A stretch of DNA of 36,941 nt, taken from NCBI GenBank assembly GCA_028685815.1, contig JAQUDG010000012.1:1-36941 (forward strand), given 5' to 3'. Position numbers and translations under genes: made by a program. Every line of letters starts with the position of its first letter. The first letter of the stretch is position 1. This DNA comes from Desulfuromonas sp. (GTDB lineage: Bacteria > Desulfobacterota > Desulfuromonadia > Desulfuromonadales > Desulfuromonadaceae). Below, piece after piece: positions 25,040 to 32,574 of the stretch. Under the pieces are notes generated by a model that was not told the origin of the DNA, ran no database searches, and saw nothing but the letters and a program-made list of their open reading frames with translations.

Positions 25040-26410
25040 ATGTCAAACATCAGTAAAGATAAAGGCCGAGTTGTTATCCTAGGTGGCAATGCCGCCGGAA
25101 TGAGCGCTGCGTCAAAAATTCGGCGCGAACAACCTGAGCGCGACATCCTGGTGCTGGAAAAAACAGCCTACACCTCCTATTCGAGCTGCGGCATTCCCTA
25201 CCTTATAGGCGGATTAATTGAGCAGGTAGATAGTCTAGTGGTGCGCTCTCCACAAAAATTTCGGGAAAAATATAATATAGACGTGCGCACTGGGCATAAA
25301 GTTGTCGAAATAGATCTCGCAGCCCAGCGCGTCAAGGTTCAGCTGCGTGGATCAAACCAGATCGCGGATGAACCCTACGATCAGTTGCTGATTGCCACTG
25401 GCGCTCGTCCCTTCTGTCCGCCGGCGCCAGGGCTGGATGCCAGCGGAATTTTTGGCCTGTCTGGTCTGGCAAGTGGGATCCATATTCACGAATTTTTGGC
25501 CAAAGAATCCCCCAAAAATGTGGTCGTGATTGGCGGTGGATACATTGGCCTCGAAATGGCTGAGGCGTTGACGCGCTTGAAGCTCAACGTGTCTCTGGTG
25601 CAAAAAAGTCCCGAGGTGATGGATACCCTCGACCCTGATATGGGTGCGTTGGTTTCTCAGGCACTCAGAAGTATCGGAGTTAATCTGTTCCTCTCCGAAG
25701 GGTTTGAAGCATTTGAGGTTGAAAATGGTCGAGTCACGGGGGTTATCACTCCTTTGCGCACCCTGCCTGCGGATATGGTTATCTTAGGTCTTGGGGTGCG
25801 GCCAAATTCCGATCTCGCCAAAAATGCAGGAATCGAGTTAGGCCCCAGAGGGGCAATCAGTGTCGATGGGCGGATGCAAACCAACACTGCGAATGTTTGG
25901 GCCGCGGGGGATTGTGCTACCTCGCTGCACCGAGTGACCGGCCAGCAGGTGCATATCGCCCTTGGTACTATTGCCAACAAGCATGGCTTGGTGGCTGGCA
26001 CCAATATCGCTGGGGGTGAGGCGTGGTTTCCAGGCGTTGTCGGAACCGCTGTGAGTAAGATATGTGCGGTCGAAGTGGCGCGTACCGGGCTCCAGGAAAA
26101 AGAGTTGCAACAACTCGGCACCGACTACGCTACGGCGACCATCAAAACAAAAACGCGTGCCGGATATTACCCAGGCTCGGGCGCCATCACGGTCAAGATG
26201 CTCGGAGAAAGATCTACAGGGCGGCTGCTTGGTGCCCAGATCGTAGGGATGGAAGGTGCCGCCAAACGGATCGATATTATTGCCACGGCGCTCACCGCTG
26301 GGATGACAGTGGAGGATATTATCAGCCTTGATCTTAGCTACGCCCCGCCCTTTTCCCCCGTTTGGGACCCGGTACAAACAGCCGCGCGCCAGCTAGTGAA
26401 AAAACTCTGA
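25040..26410 (+). CDS. FAD-dependent pyridine-nucleotide disulfide oxidoreductase, CoA-disulfide-reductase/NADH-oxidase type
   Basis: This 456-residue flavoprotein has an FAD-binding start VVILGGNAAGMSAA and the single redox cysteine Cys50 in YSSCGIPYL, typical of CoA disulfide reductases and NADH oxidases. An NAD(P)H-binding GGGYIGLEMAEAL and the second FAD motif NVWAAGDCA follow. A C-terminal dimer domain (from about 335) ends DLSYAPPFSPVWDP. No rhodanese extension is present. Reactions consistent with these features are CoA-disulfide reduction, NADH oxidation by O2, or NAD(P)H-dependent sulfur reduction; sequence alone does not decide. AAAGGAG lies 5 bases before the ATG. A hemerythrin-like gene follows 23 bases after the stop, hinting at oxygen or redox handling. 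Confidence 0.9.
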   Translation: MSNISKDKGRVVILGGNAAGMSAASKIRREQPERDILVLEKTAYTSYSSCGIPYLIGGLIEQVDSLVVRSPQKFREKYNIDVRTGHKVVEIDLAAQRVKVQLRGSNQIADEPYDQLLIATGARPFCPPAPGLDASGIFGLSGLASGIHIHEFLAKESPKNVVVIGGGYIGLEMAEALTRLKLNVSLVQKSPEVMDTLDPDMGALVSQALRSIGVNLFLSEGFEAFEVENGRVTGVITPLRTLPADMVILGLGVRPNSDLAKNAGIELGPRGAISVDGRMQTNTANVWAAGDCATSLHRVTGQQVHIALGTIANKHGLVAGTNIAGGEAWFPGVVGTAVSKICAVEVARTGLQEKELQQLGTDYATATIKTKTRAGYYPGSGAITVKMLGERSTGRLLGAQIVGMEGAAKRIDIIATALTAGMTVEDIISLDLSYAPPFSPVWDPVQTAARQLVKKL

Positions 26411-26433
26411 CCCATTTTAAGAAGGAGTCTGCG

Positions 26434-26877
26434 ATGAAATTCGAAATTCCCCACCCCCTCAAGGTTGAACATGAAGAATTGCACGATAATCTGCGCAAAG
26501 CTACGCAGGAAGCGGGCGAGATTGGAGTGGCTGCCAAAGCGGTTGCCGCGCTACTGCATCCGCACTTTGTAAAAGAAGAAGAATATGCCTTGCCTCCCCT
26601 CGGACTTCTGACTGCACTGGCTCAAGGGGGTGTAACCCACGAAATGAAAGAGGTGCTTAAATTAACGGATAAACTCAAGACGGATCTTCCCGAGATGCTT
26701 GAGGAACACAAGGCTATCGTCGTCGCGCTGGATGAATTATCCGCAGTGGCGAAAAAAATGGGCAAGCCAGAGTATGTTAAATTTGCCGAAGCTCTCAAGC
26801 TACACGCGCAGACAGAAGAAGAGGTGTCGTACCCAACCGCGATATTGATTGGCGAGTACGTGCGGGAAAAACTGTAG
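26434..26877 (+). CDS. hemerythrin-like HHE-domain protein
   Basis: The 147-residue all-helical protein has the spacing of a hemerythrin/HHE four-helix bundle. His residues occur in the first helix (VEHEELHDNL), HPHFVKEEE in the second, EEHKAIVV in the third and LHAQTEEEVSYP in the fourth, together supplying His/Glu ligands for a di-iron site. It is cytoplasmic (no signal). Such proteins bind or sense O2, NO or iron. AAGGAG lies 7 bases before ATG 26434, and the gene directly follows the flavoprotein, so the two may form an oxygen- or NO-related unit. The acidic EEE stretch and the absence of the last motif of classical invertebrate hemerythrins make it a divergent member. Confidence 0.8.
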   Translation: MKFEIPHPLKVEHEELHDNLRKATQEAGEIGVAAKAVAALLHPHFVKEEEYALPPLGLLTALAQGGVTHEMKEVLKLTDKLKTDLPEMLEEHKAIVVALDELSAVAKKMGKPEYVKFAEALKLHAQTEEEVSYPTAILIGEYVREKL

Positions 26878-26957
26878 CTGCCATAAGATGGCGAGATACT
26901 GGGCAGTGAAAGTCGGAGTTATTGCTTCGGATCACTACAACCAAGAGGAGGGATGCT

Positions 26958-27278
26958 ATGAAAAAAGTATTTAGTACGCTGCTATTGCTAACTTGTTTAT
27001 CTATCGGGTTCAATCAAACGGTGTACGCGGCAGAACAAAAGGTTACTGAAGATTACATGCCGAGTCTTATCACCAAAACGCCACTCGAAGGGCGCATGTT
27101 GGCGATTAAAATGATCAGAAAAACCATCGGAGCCATCCAGCAGGATCCTGATATTAAACAAGCAGTAAGAAAAAAATATGAAGATGATCCGCAATTATTG
27201 ATGTATGCGGTGGAGTTGGTGGCCATAGAATTTAAAACCATCGCCATTGCGAACAATTACTGGCGCGACGCTAAGTAA
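26958..27278 (+). CDS. small secreted protein of unknown function
   Basis: The 106-residue product has a Sec signal peptide (MKKVFSTLLLLTCL..., cut after VYA-A near residue 25) and a short, mostly helical mature part of about 80 residues with no cysteine or transmembrane segment. I do not recognise the family. GAGGAGGG lies just upstream of ATG 26958. It is 80 bases after the hemerythrin-like gene and followed by a strong terminator, so it is probably the last gene of that transcript or a short transcript of its own. A periplasmic or extracellular location is likely. Confidence 0.7.
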   Translation: MKKVFSTLLLLTCLSIGFNQTVYAAEQKVTEDYMPSLITKTPLEGRMLAIKMIRKTIGAIQQDPDIKQAVRKKYEDDPQLLMYAVELVAIEFKTIAIANNYWRDAK

Positions 27279-27313
27279 GTTTTGAACGCAGCATGAATGC
27301 TGCCAAGGTATTT

Positions 27314-27366
27314 GCAGCCCTATGGATGTCACCCTCTCGGTGTCATCTATAGGGCTGCTTTTGTTT
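27314..27366 (+). terminator. rho-independent terminator
   Basis: GCAGCCCTAT...CACC (27314 onward) pairs with GGTG...ATAGGGCTGC ending at 27358, giving a long stem with small mismatches and a short loop. TTTTGTTT follows directly on the plus strand. It closes the flavoprotein/hemerythrin/small-protein group. Confidence 0.88.
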
Positions 27367-27457
27367 CTGGTGCGACAATCCACAACCAACCCCCCTGAAT
27401 CCCCCTATAAAATAGGGGGGAAGGGAGAGCAGCGGAAAGGGGGGGTGCTTCACTCCC

Positions 27458-27540
27458 GTCATCCAGAACTCGATTCAGGATCCCCTCAAAAAGCGCGACT
27501 CCGGTGTTCGAACCAGGTTGCGGGTCAAGTCCGCAATGAC
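27458..27540. repeat. dispersed inverted-repeat element, copy 2
   Basis: It matches 12948-13030, beginning GTCATCC-GAACTCGATT and ending GCGGGTCAAG-CCGCAATGAC, with a few substitutions. Here one arm has decayed (CCAGGTTGCGGG instead of CCGTCATTGCGGG), so the hairpin is weaker than in copy 1. Such elements are non-coding and presumably moved in trans. Confidence 0.7.
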
Positions 27541-27589
27541 ATCTGGATTCCCGTTTACGCGGGAATGACGGATTTACCCACCTTTGCGC

Positions 27590-27617
27590 TTGACGAAATA
27601 AAATTCCCGCCTATAGT
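27590..27617 (+). promoter_or_regulatory. promoter of the TetR-family gene
   Basis: TTGACG (27590-27595), a 16-base spacer and TATAGT (27612-27617) make a good sigma-70 promoter. The palindromic operator begins within the -10 and extends downstream, so a bound repressor would block initiation. Confidence 0.65.
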
Positions 27618-27636
27618 AAGTAATCGATTACTCACT
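27615..27636. promoter_or_regulatory. TetR operator 1
   Basis: AGTAATCGATTACT (27619-27632) is a perfect 14-base palindrome, and the flanking AGTA/CACT nearly extends it. It overlaps the end of the -10 of the regulator's own promoter, and a near-copy lies in front of the exporter operon (28365-28378). Position and repetition point to autorepression by the regulator encoded next. Confidence 0.7.
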
Positions 27637-27650
27637 TTGGAGAAGACATC

Positions 27651-28280
27651 ATGTCCACAATGCCCAAACACCTGCCCGCTGAAGAGAGACGCGCTGCCAC
27701 CGTTATGGCGGTTATTGATCTAGCGGCTAAACAGAACCCCAGCGAAATTACTACTGCTGCCATCGCCAAACATATGAGGCTGACGCAGGGTGCCCTGTTT
27801 CGTCATTTCAGTGGGAAAGCCGCCATTTGGGAAAGTGTTATGGATTGGGTGGCGAAGCGCTTGGCGGCTCGGATTGAGCTTGCAGCGCAGCAATCTACCA
27901 CGGCGCTCGAGGCGCTCGAAGCCATGTTCATGGCCCATATCGACTTCGTTGCTTCTCATCCCGGCGTGCCGCGCATGATGTTTGGAGAGTTGCAGCGCGC
28001 CGATGACACCGCGGCCAAAAAAATGGTGCGGAAGTTTATCCACCGCTATGAAAGCCGTCTATGCGCATTGATAGAAGAAGGGAAAGCCCAAGGGGAGTTT
28101 CCCCCTCAGCTTGATACGGCCGCCGCCGCGACCCTATTCGTGGGCTCTATCCAGGGGTTGGTCATCCAATCGATGCTGGCTGGCGAGCCGGGGCGGATGC
28201 GCGCTGAGGCGCTGCGGGTATTTGCTCTGCTCCAGCGAGCTCTTACAGCGGGTGGAAATGACACGCAGAGGTTTGTGTGA
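27651..28280 (+). CDS. TetR/AcrR-family transcriptional regulator of the adjacent ABC exporter
   Basis: The 209-residue protein has an N-terminal three-helix DNA-binding domain with a helix-turn-helix at about residues 34-58 (EITTAAIAKHMRLTQGALFR) and the conserved FRHFSGK turn. A helical ligand-binding/dimer domain follows. In E. coli a TetR-type regulator (CecR) precedes the related ybhGFSR exporter genes, and the gene order here is the same. GGAG lies 8 bases before the ATG. Two AGTAAT-NN-ATTACT palindromes flank the gene, one in its own promoter and one before the exporter, so it likely represses both and is released by a compound the pump exports. The ligand is unknown. Confidence 0.9.
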   Translation: MSTMPKHLPAEERRAATVMAVIDLAAKQNPSEITTAAIAKHMRLTQGALFRHFSGKAAIWESVMDWVAKRLAARIELAAQQSTTALEALEAMFMAHIDFVASHPGVPRMMFGELQRADDTAAKKMVRKFIHRYESRLCALIEEGKAQGEFPPQLDTAAAATLFVGSIQGLVIQSMLAGEPGRMRAEALRVFALLQRALTAGGNDTQRFV

Positions 28281-28364
28281 AAACGCCAAGCTGGAGTTGT
28301 ACTTGCTTTGAACCTTGGTAGATTGTTTTAGAGCGTTTGAAAAGAAGTGCTCTCAAAGCAAGGA

Positions 28365-28378
28365 AGTAATCAATTACT
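28365..28378. promoter_or_regulatory. TetR operator 2, upstream of the exporter operon
   Basis: AGTAATCAATTACT differs by one central base from the palindrome of operator 1 and is likewise followed by CAC-like sequence. It lies about 90 bases before the first translated start of the exporter region. The exporter promoter itself could not be fixed; a TTGCAC around 28405 is a possible -35. Confidence 0.65.
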
Positions 28379-28456
28379 CACATGGCTTCGCATTGCTTCT
28401 AATGTTGCACCGCTCTGGCGCACATACAGAATAAATTAAGGCTACAGGAAACAAAA

Positions 28457-28519
28457 ATGAATAAAAGCCGCCTTTTTTTGGGCTTAATCGCAGGCTTGAC
28501 GCACAGGAGAATAAGATGA
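28457..28519 (+). CDS. possible 20-codon leader peptide overlapping the adaptor gene
   Basis: ATG 28457 is preceded by AGGAAAC at suitable distance and encodes MNKSRLFLGLIAGLTHRRIR, ending at TGA 28517-28519, which overlaps the ATG of the adaptor gene (ATGA). The start looks like a signal-peptide beginning. It could be a translational-coupling leader or the 5' remnant of a lost gene. Confidence 0.3.
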   Translation: MNKSRLFLGLIAGLTHRRIR

Positions 28520-29514
28520 GGAAACGGATAATTATAGTCGTTGCTTTGGTTTTGATTATTGCAGCCCTAGGGAGCTGGTTCTATGTGCTGCGTACCCCGG
28601 AGGACAACACGAGTCTGCGCCTGTCCGGCAATATAGAAGTGACTGAGGTGAGAATCGGATTCCGGATCCCGGGTTTGGTGGAGCAGCGCGTCATCTCGGA
28701 GGGGGAGCCGGTGCGGGCGGGTGATCTGATTGCGCAGCTCGACACGGTAGAACTGCAGCATGATGTGGCCTTGAACCTTGCCGAAGTCGCGGCAGCTCGG
28801 GCCGAGCTGACAGAAAAAGAAGCCGGCTATCGTTCCGAAGAGATCGCTCAGACAAGAGCAGCGTTGAAACGTGCTGAAGCGGCGTTAGAGGAAGCCACCT
28901 CGGATTATCAACGCCAACAGGCGCTCTATCGCGACAAGGTTATTTCCGCGCGGGAGTTAGAGAGATTCGCAGCGAATTTCGAGATGGCGCAAGCCCAGAG
29001 GAATGAAGCCCGTGCACGCTATAATCTGCACCGGAAAGGGTTTCGTCAGGAGCAGGTTGATCTGGTCAAGGCGCGCAGTGAGCGTGCCGAAGAAGCCCTA
29101 GAAAAAGCCAGGTCGCGGCTTGGCTTTGCAACCCTTAAATCACCCATCGATGGGTTTGTTTTATCCGACAATATCGAAGCGGGGGAATATGTGGCGGCGG
29201 GAACGCCCGTGGTGACCCTTGGCGATCTGAAGCACCCTTGGCTACGTGCCTATGTCGATGAAACCGATCTGGGGCGGGTTCATTTAGGCCAAAAGGCTTC
29301 AATTTCGACCGATACGTATCCCGACAAACACTATGCCGGCAGGGTTACGTTTATTGCCTCCGAGGCTGAATTTACCCCCAAGCACGTACAGACCGATAAA
29401 CAGCGCACCAAACTAGTGTACCGGGTGAAAATTGAAGTGGAGAACCCAGCGTTGGAGCTGAAACCCGGGATGCCCGCCGATGCAACGATTGATCTGCAAG
29501 GGGGGAGGGAGTGA
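28516..29514 (+). CDS. ybhG: HlyD-family periplasmic adaptor of an ABC exporter (YbhG-like)
   Basis: The 332-residue adaptor has one N-terminal membrane helix (about residues 4-24) and the first lipoyl half (SGNIEVTEVRIGFRIPG). A coiled-coil hairpin contains GYRSEEIAQTRAALKRAE and RKGFRQEQVDLVKARS, both diagnostic of YbhG, and then come the second lipoyl half (KSPIDGFVLSDNIEAGEY) and a beta-barrel with SEAEFTPKHVQT. It connects the inner-membrane transporter to the TolC-like channel encoded at the end of the operon. CAGGAG lies 6 bases before the ATG. It overlaps the first ATPase gene by four bases (GTGA). Confidence 0.92.
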   Translation: MRKRIIIVVALVLIIAALGSWFYVLRTPEDNTSLRLSGNIEVTEVRIGFRIPGLVEQRVISEGEPVRAGDLIAQLDTVELQHDVALNLAEVAAARAELTEKEAGYRSEEIAQTRAALKRAEAALEEATSDYQRQQALYRDKVISARELERFAANFEMAQAQRNEARARYNLHRKGFRQEQVDLVKARSERAEEALEKARSRLGFATLKSPIDGFVLSDNIEAGEYVAAGTPVVTLGDLKHPWLRAYVDETDLGRVHLGQKASISTDTYPDKHYAGRVTFIASEAEFTPKHVQTDKQRTKLVYRVKIEVENPALELKPGMPADATIDLQGGRE

Positions 29515-30464
29515 ACGCCACCCAGCCCACTGCCATTCAGGCCATCGATTTAAGCCGGAATTTCGGTGCCCTCAAAGCCGTAGATGGGATAAATCTTACC
29601 ATTCCTGCAGGGGAGATTTTCGGGCTGGTCGGCCCAGACGGGGCAGGGAAGACCACGACCATGCGCCTGTTGACATCGGTTATCGATCCTACTTCCGGTT
29701 CTGCTGCAATCCTGGGGCACGATACCGTCCGCGCTGCGGAGAAGATTAAAGAGAAGATCGGATATATGAGCCAGCGCTTCGGGCTCTACCCAGATTTGAC
29801 GGTGCTGGAGAACATTCACTTTTATGCTGACCTCTACGGGGAACCACGTGCCGGAAGAGCCGAGCGCATTGACGCGTTGCTGGATTTTAGCAATCTGATC
29901 CCATTCAAAAAACGTCAGGCGCGGAATCTCTCGGGAGGAATGAAGCAAAAACTCGGCTTGGTCTGTGCGCTGATCCATACCCCACAAGTTTTGTTTCTGG
30001 ATGAACCGACCAATGGGGTTGATCCTGTTTCGCGGCGGGATTTCTGGCGCATCCTCTATCGCTTGGTGCGGGATGGTTTGACCATCTTCCTTTCCACCGC
30101 CTATCTGGACGAAGCAGAGCGTTGTAGTCGGGTTGGCCTGATGCACCAAGGACGCCTGCTGGCGGTCGATACCCCGGAAGCAATTAAACGCCTGATGAAA
30201 GGGACTTTGCTGGAGCTTAGCTGCCCTGAGTCTCGCCGCGCGATGCTGCTGCTGCGGGAAAAACTTCCCCAGGCGACCGTCGGACTATTTGGCGAGCATA
30301 TCCATGTGGTGACTGCGGAGCCTGAGAATACTACCCAAGCGATCCATTCCATCCTGCAGGAAGCAGGGCTTTCTCATGATGAAATCCGCAGCGTAGAACC
30401 ATCGCTGGAGGATGTGTTTATCTCGGTACTCGAAGACAGGGAGCAGAGCCGTGACTCAAAATGA
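29511..30464 (+). CDS. ABC exporter ATPase, equivalent to the N-terminal half of YbhF
   Basis: The 317-residue ATPase has Walker A GPDGAGKT, with Asp where most ABC proteins have Asn, a substitution also present in the first half of E. coli YbhF as I recall it. The signature is LSGGMKQKLGL and Walker B is VLFLDEPTNGVDP. The usual switch histidine position reads LSTAYLDEAER (Ala-Tyr instead of Thr-His), suggesting a low-activity site that pairs with the second ATPase. GTG 29511 overlaps the adaptor stop. The C-terminal 80 residues form the accessory domain seen in YbhF. Confidence 0.9.
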   Translation: MNATQPTAIQAIDLSRNFGALKAVDGINLTIPAGEIFGLVGPDGAGKTTTMRLLTSVIDPTSGSAAILGHDTVRAAEKIKEKIGYMSQRFGLYPDLTVLENIHFYADLYGEPRAGRAERIDALLDFSNLIPFKKRQARNLSGGMKQKLGLVCALIHTPQVLFLDEPTNGVDPVSRRDFWRILYRLVRDGLTIFLSTAYLDEAERCSRVGLMHQGRLLAVDTPEAIKRLMKGTLLELSCPESRRAMLLLREKLPQATVGLFGEHIHVVTAEPENTTQAIHSILQEAGLSHDEIRSVEPSLEDVFISVLEDREQSRDSK

Positions 30465-31419
30465 TATTGCTGTTTCCTTGAAAGAGCTGACCAAGAAATT
30501 TGGCGACTTTACGGCGGTGGATAAGGTCACTCTTGATGTGCGTAAAGGTGAAATATTTGGCTTTTTGGGCCCCAACGGTGCCGGTAAGTCCACCACCATC
30601 CGTATGCTCAGTGGGCTGTTGAAGCCCAGTGGTGGTGCGGGGACTGTGGCCGGGCTCGACGTGGTGAATCAGACTGAAATGATCAAGCCGCATATCGGCT
30701 ATATGAGTCAGAAATTCTCCCTGTATGAAGATCTCACCGTGGAGGAGAACATTGATTTCTATGCGGGCATCTACCGCATTGCGCGCCAGAAAAAGGCGCA
30801 GCGCCGGGAATGGGTTCTGCAAATGGCGGATCTGCAGCAGCATCGCCATGCGTTGACTAGCACCCTTGCCAGCGGTTGGAAGCAACGCCTCGCCCTTGGG
30901 TGTGCGGTTTTGCACGAACCGCCCATCATCTTTTTAGATGAACCAACCTCGGGGGTCGATCCGCTCAGTCGGCGCGGGTTTTGGAACCTGATTTATGAGT
31001 TGGCCGACAGCGGCGTGACCGTGTTTGTGACCACCCACTATATGGAAGAGGCGGAATATTGTGATCGCCTCGGACTTATCTACCGTGGCGCGCTGATTGC
31101 GGTGGGTACGCCGGGCGAGCTCAAAACCAAATATATGCACGAAGAGGTGATCGACGTTGGGTGTGAAAGACCTCAAGAAGCGATGGAGATGCTGACTGAG
31201 CTGGCGGAAGTTAAAGAAGCGGCTCTGTTCGGCAAGGGATTACATCTGGTGGTGGATGACGCAGCCACTGCCGTTTTGGCGATTCGCACCGCCCTCCAAG
31301 AACATAATTTTGAAACCTACCGGGTAGAGAAGATCCGCCCCTCGCTGGAGGATGTTTTCGTTTCCCTTATAGAGTCTCACGATCGCAAGCAACGGCCGCA
31401 GCAGGAGGTGAGCCAATGA
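30451..31419 (+). CDS. ABC exporter ATPase, equivalent to the C-terminal half of YbhF
   Basis: The 322-residue ATPase has canonical Walker A GPNGAGKST, Walker B IIFLDEPTSGVDP and a switch histidine in VTTHYMEEAEYCD. Its signature is degenerate, LASGWKQRLALG instead of LSGGQ. The first ATPase has a good signature but a poor switch, so a heterodimer would have one complete catalytic site. GTG 30451 is chosen because GGGAG lies 7 bases upstream; it overlaps the previous gene by 14 bases. An earlier in-frame ATG (30412) would overlap by 53 bases and adds non-homologous residues. In E. coli the two halves are one protein. Confidence 0.9.
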   Translation: MTQNDIAVSLKELTKKFGDFTAVDKVTLDVRKGEIFGFLGPNGAGKSTTIRMLSGLLKPSGGAGTVAGLDVVNQTEMIKPHIGYMSQKFSLYEDLTVEENIDFYAGIYRIARQKKAQRREWVLQMADLQQHRHALTSTLASGWKQRLALGCAVLHEPPIIFLDEPTSGVDPLSRRGFWNLIYELADSGVTVFVTTHYMEEAEYCDRLGLIYRGALIAVGTPGELKTKYMHEEVIDVGCERPQEAMEMLTELAEVKEAALFGKGLHLVVDDAATAVLAIRTALQEHNFETYRVEKIRPSLEDVFVSLIESHDRKQRPQQEVSQ

Positions 31420-32558
31420 CCTTTATGCGCGTACGGGCGGTGGCCCGCAAAGAGACGATTCATATTTTGCGCGACCCGCGCAGCCTTGGGATGGGGATTG
31501 CCATCCCCATGCTGTTGTTGCTCCTGTTCGGCTATGCGCTTTCACTGGACGTTGATAATGTCCCCCTGCTGGTTTGGGATCAGTGTAAAAGCGCAGAAAG
31601 CCGCGAGTTGGTCAGTCGTTTTGCCGGTTCCGAGTATTTTACCCTGCATGGGAGCACGGATAACTACCGCACCATCGAACACGCTCTAGATGAGGGCGAG
31701 GTGCTGATGGCGCTGGTTATTCCGCCAGATTTCAGCTCCAGCCTGGAAGCGGGGCGCTCCGTGGCGGTGCAGGCGCTCATAGAGGGGAGCGATGCCAATA
31801 CCGCTGAGATCACTCGCGGCTATGCCCAAGCGGTGATCGGTATTTTCAACCTCCACGTTATCCAAAATCGTGCCGAGCTACAGGGGAAACATGGGATGGT
31901 CGGATTGGACGCGGTCATCGATTTGCGTGCACGGGTCTGGTACAACGACAATCTAGAGTCGCGCAACTACATCATTCCCGGCTTGATTGCGGTGATTATG
32001 ATGGTTATCGCGGCCCTGCTTACCTCTTTGACCGTAGCGCGCGAGTGGGAAACCGGCACCATGGAGCAGCTGCTCTCCACCCCTTTGAAGGGGAGCGAGC
32101 TTATTCTGGGCAAGCTGCTTCCTTATTTCGGCATCGGATTGCTGGATATGGTGCTCGCGGTGCTAATGGGGCAATTTTTGTTCGAGGTGCCATTACGTGG
32201 CAGCCTGGTGCTCCTGTTCGCGATTGCCGCAATTTTTCTGATCGGAGCCCTGCTGTTGGGGATGCTGATCAGCATTGTCGCCAAGAGCCAGCTCGTCGCC
32301 AGTCAGGTAGCGATTGTCCTGACGTTTCTCCCCGCCTTTCTCCTCTCTGGGTTTATGTACGACATCGCCAATATGCCGAAGCCGGTGCAGGTGCTGACCC
32401 ATCTAGTGCCGGCGCGCTATTTCGTGACCCTGCTGAAGGGGATTTATCTCAAAGGGGTGGGGCTGGAAATTTTGGCGCTACCGGCGCTGTTACTGACGTT
32501 GTTTGCCATTGTAATGGTGGTGCTGGCACGAGTGAAGTTTAAGAAGAAACTCTTCTGA
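31416..32558 (+). CDS. ybhS: ABC-2 type permease, YbhS-like
   Basis: The 380-residue permease has one membrane helix at about residues 27-45, a large external domain (about 50-180) and five C-terminal helices from about residue 187 (NYIIPGLIAVIMMVIAALLT). EWETGTMEQLLSTP is the coupling-helix region of the family, and FLPAFLLSGFMYDIANMP is a further hallmark. It starts at ATG 31416, overlapping the ATPase stop (ATGA). Together with the next permease it forms the heterodimeric channel of the exporter. Substrate unknown; YbhFSR relatives export cations or toxic cationic drugs. Confidence 0.92.
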   Translation: MTFMRVRAVARKETIHILRDPRSLGMGIAIPMLLLLLFGYALSLDVDNVPLLVWDQCKSAESRELVSRFAGSEYFTLHGSTDNYRTIEHALDEGEVLMALVIPPDFSSSLEAGRSVAVQALIEGSDANTAEITRGYAQAVIGIFNLHVIQNRAELQGKHGMVGLDAVIDLRARVWYNDNLESRNYIIPGLIAVIMMVIAALLTSLTVAREWETGTMEQLLSTPLKGSELILGKLLPYFGIGLLDMVLAVLMGQFLFEVPLRGSLVLLFAIAAIFLIGALLLGMLISIVAKSQLVASQVAIVLTFLPAFLLSGFMYDIANMPKPVQVLTHLVPARYFVTLLKGIYLKGVGLEILALPALLLTLFAIVMVVLARVKFKKKLF

Positions 32559-32574
32559 GAGATCGGATACCCTT

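Larger units (their letters stand above)
27279..27589. other. intergenic region packed with terminator and repeat hairpins
   Basis: Between the small secreted protein and the TetR promoter there is no gene I can support. From left to right it holds a rho-independent terminator (27314-27366), a C-rich/G-rich hairpin with CCCCCTAT paired to ATAGGGGG (about 27404-27421), dispersed repeat copy 2 (27458-27540) and a further ATTCCCG/CGGGAAT hairpin (27547-27566). An open frame crossing the region (27322-27723) is made entirely of repeat sequence. Confidence 0.6.

Noticed and set aside
27322-27723. 133-residue open frame across the repeat region
   Set aside because: It consists of terminator, palindromic repeats and promoter sequence, and overlaps the TetR start in another frame.
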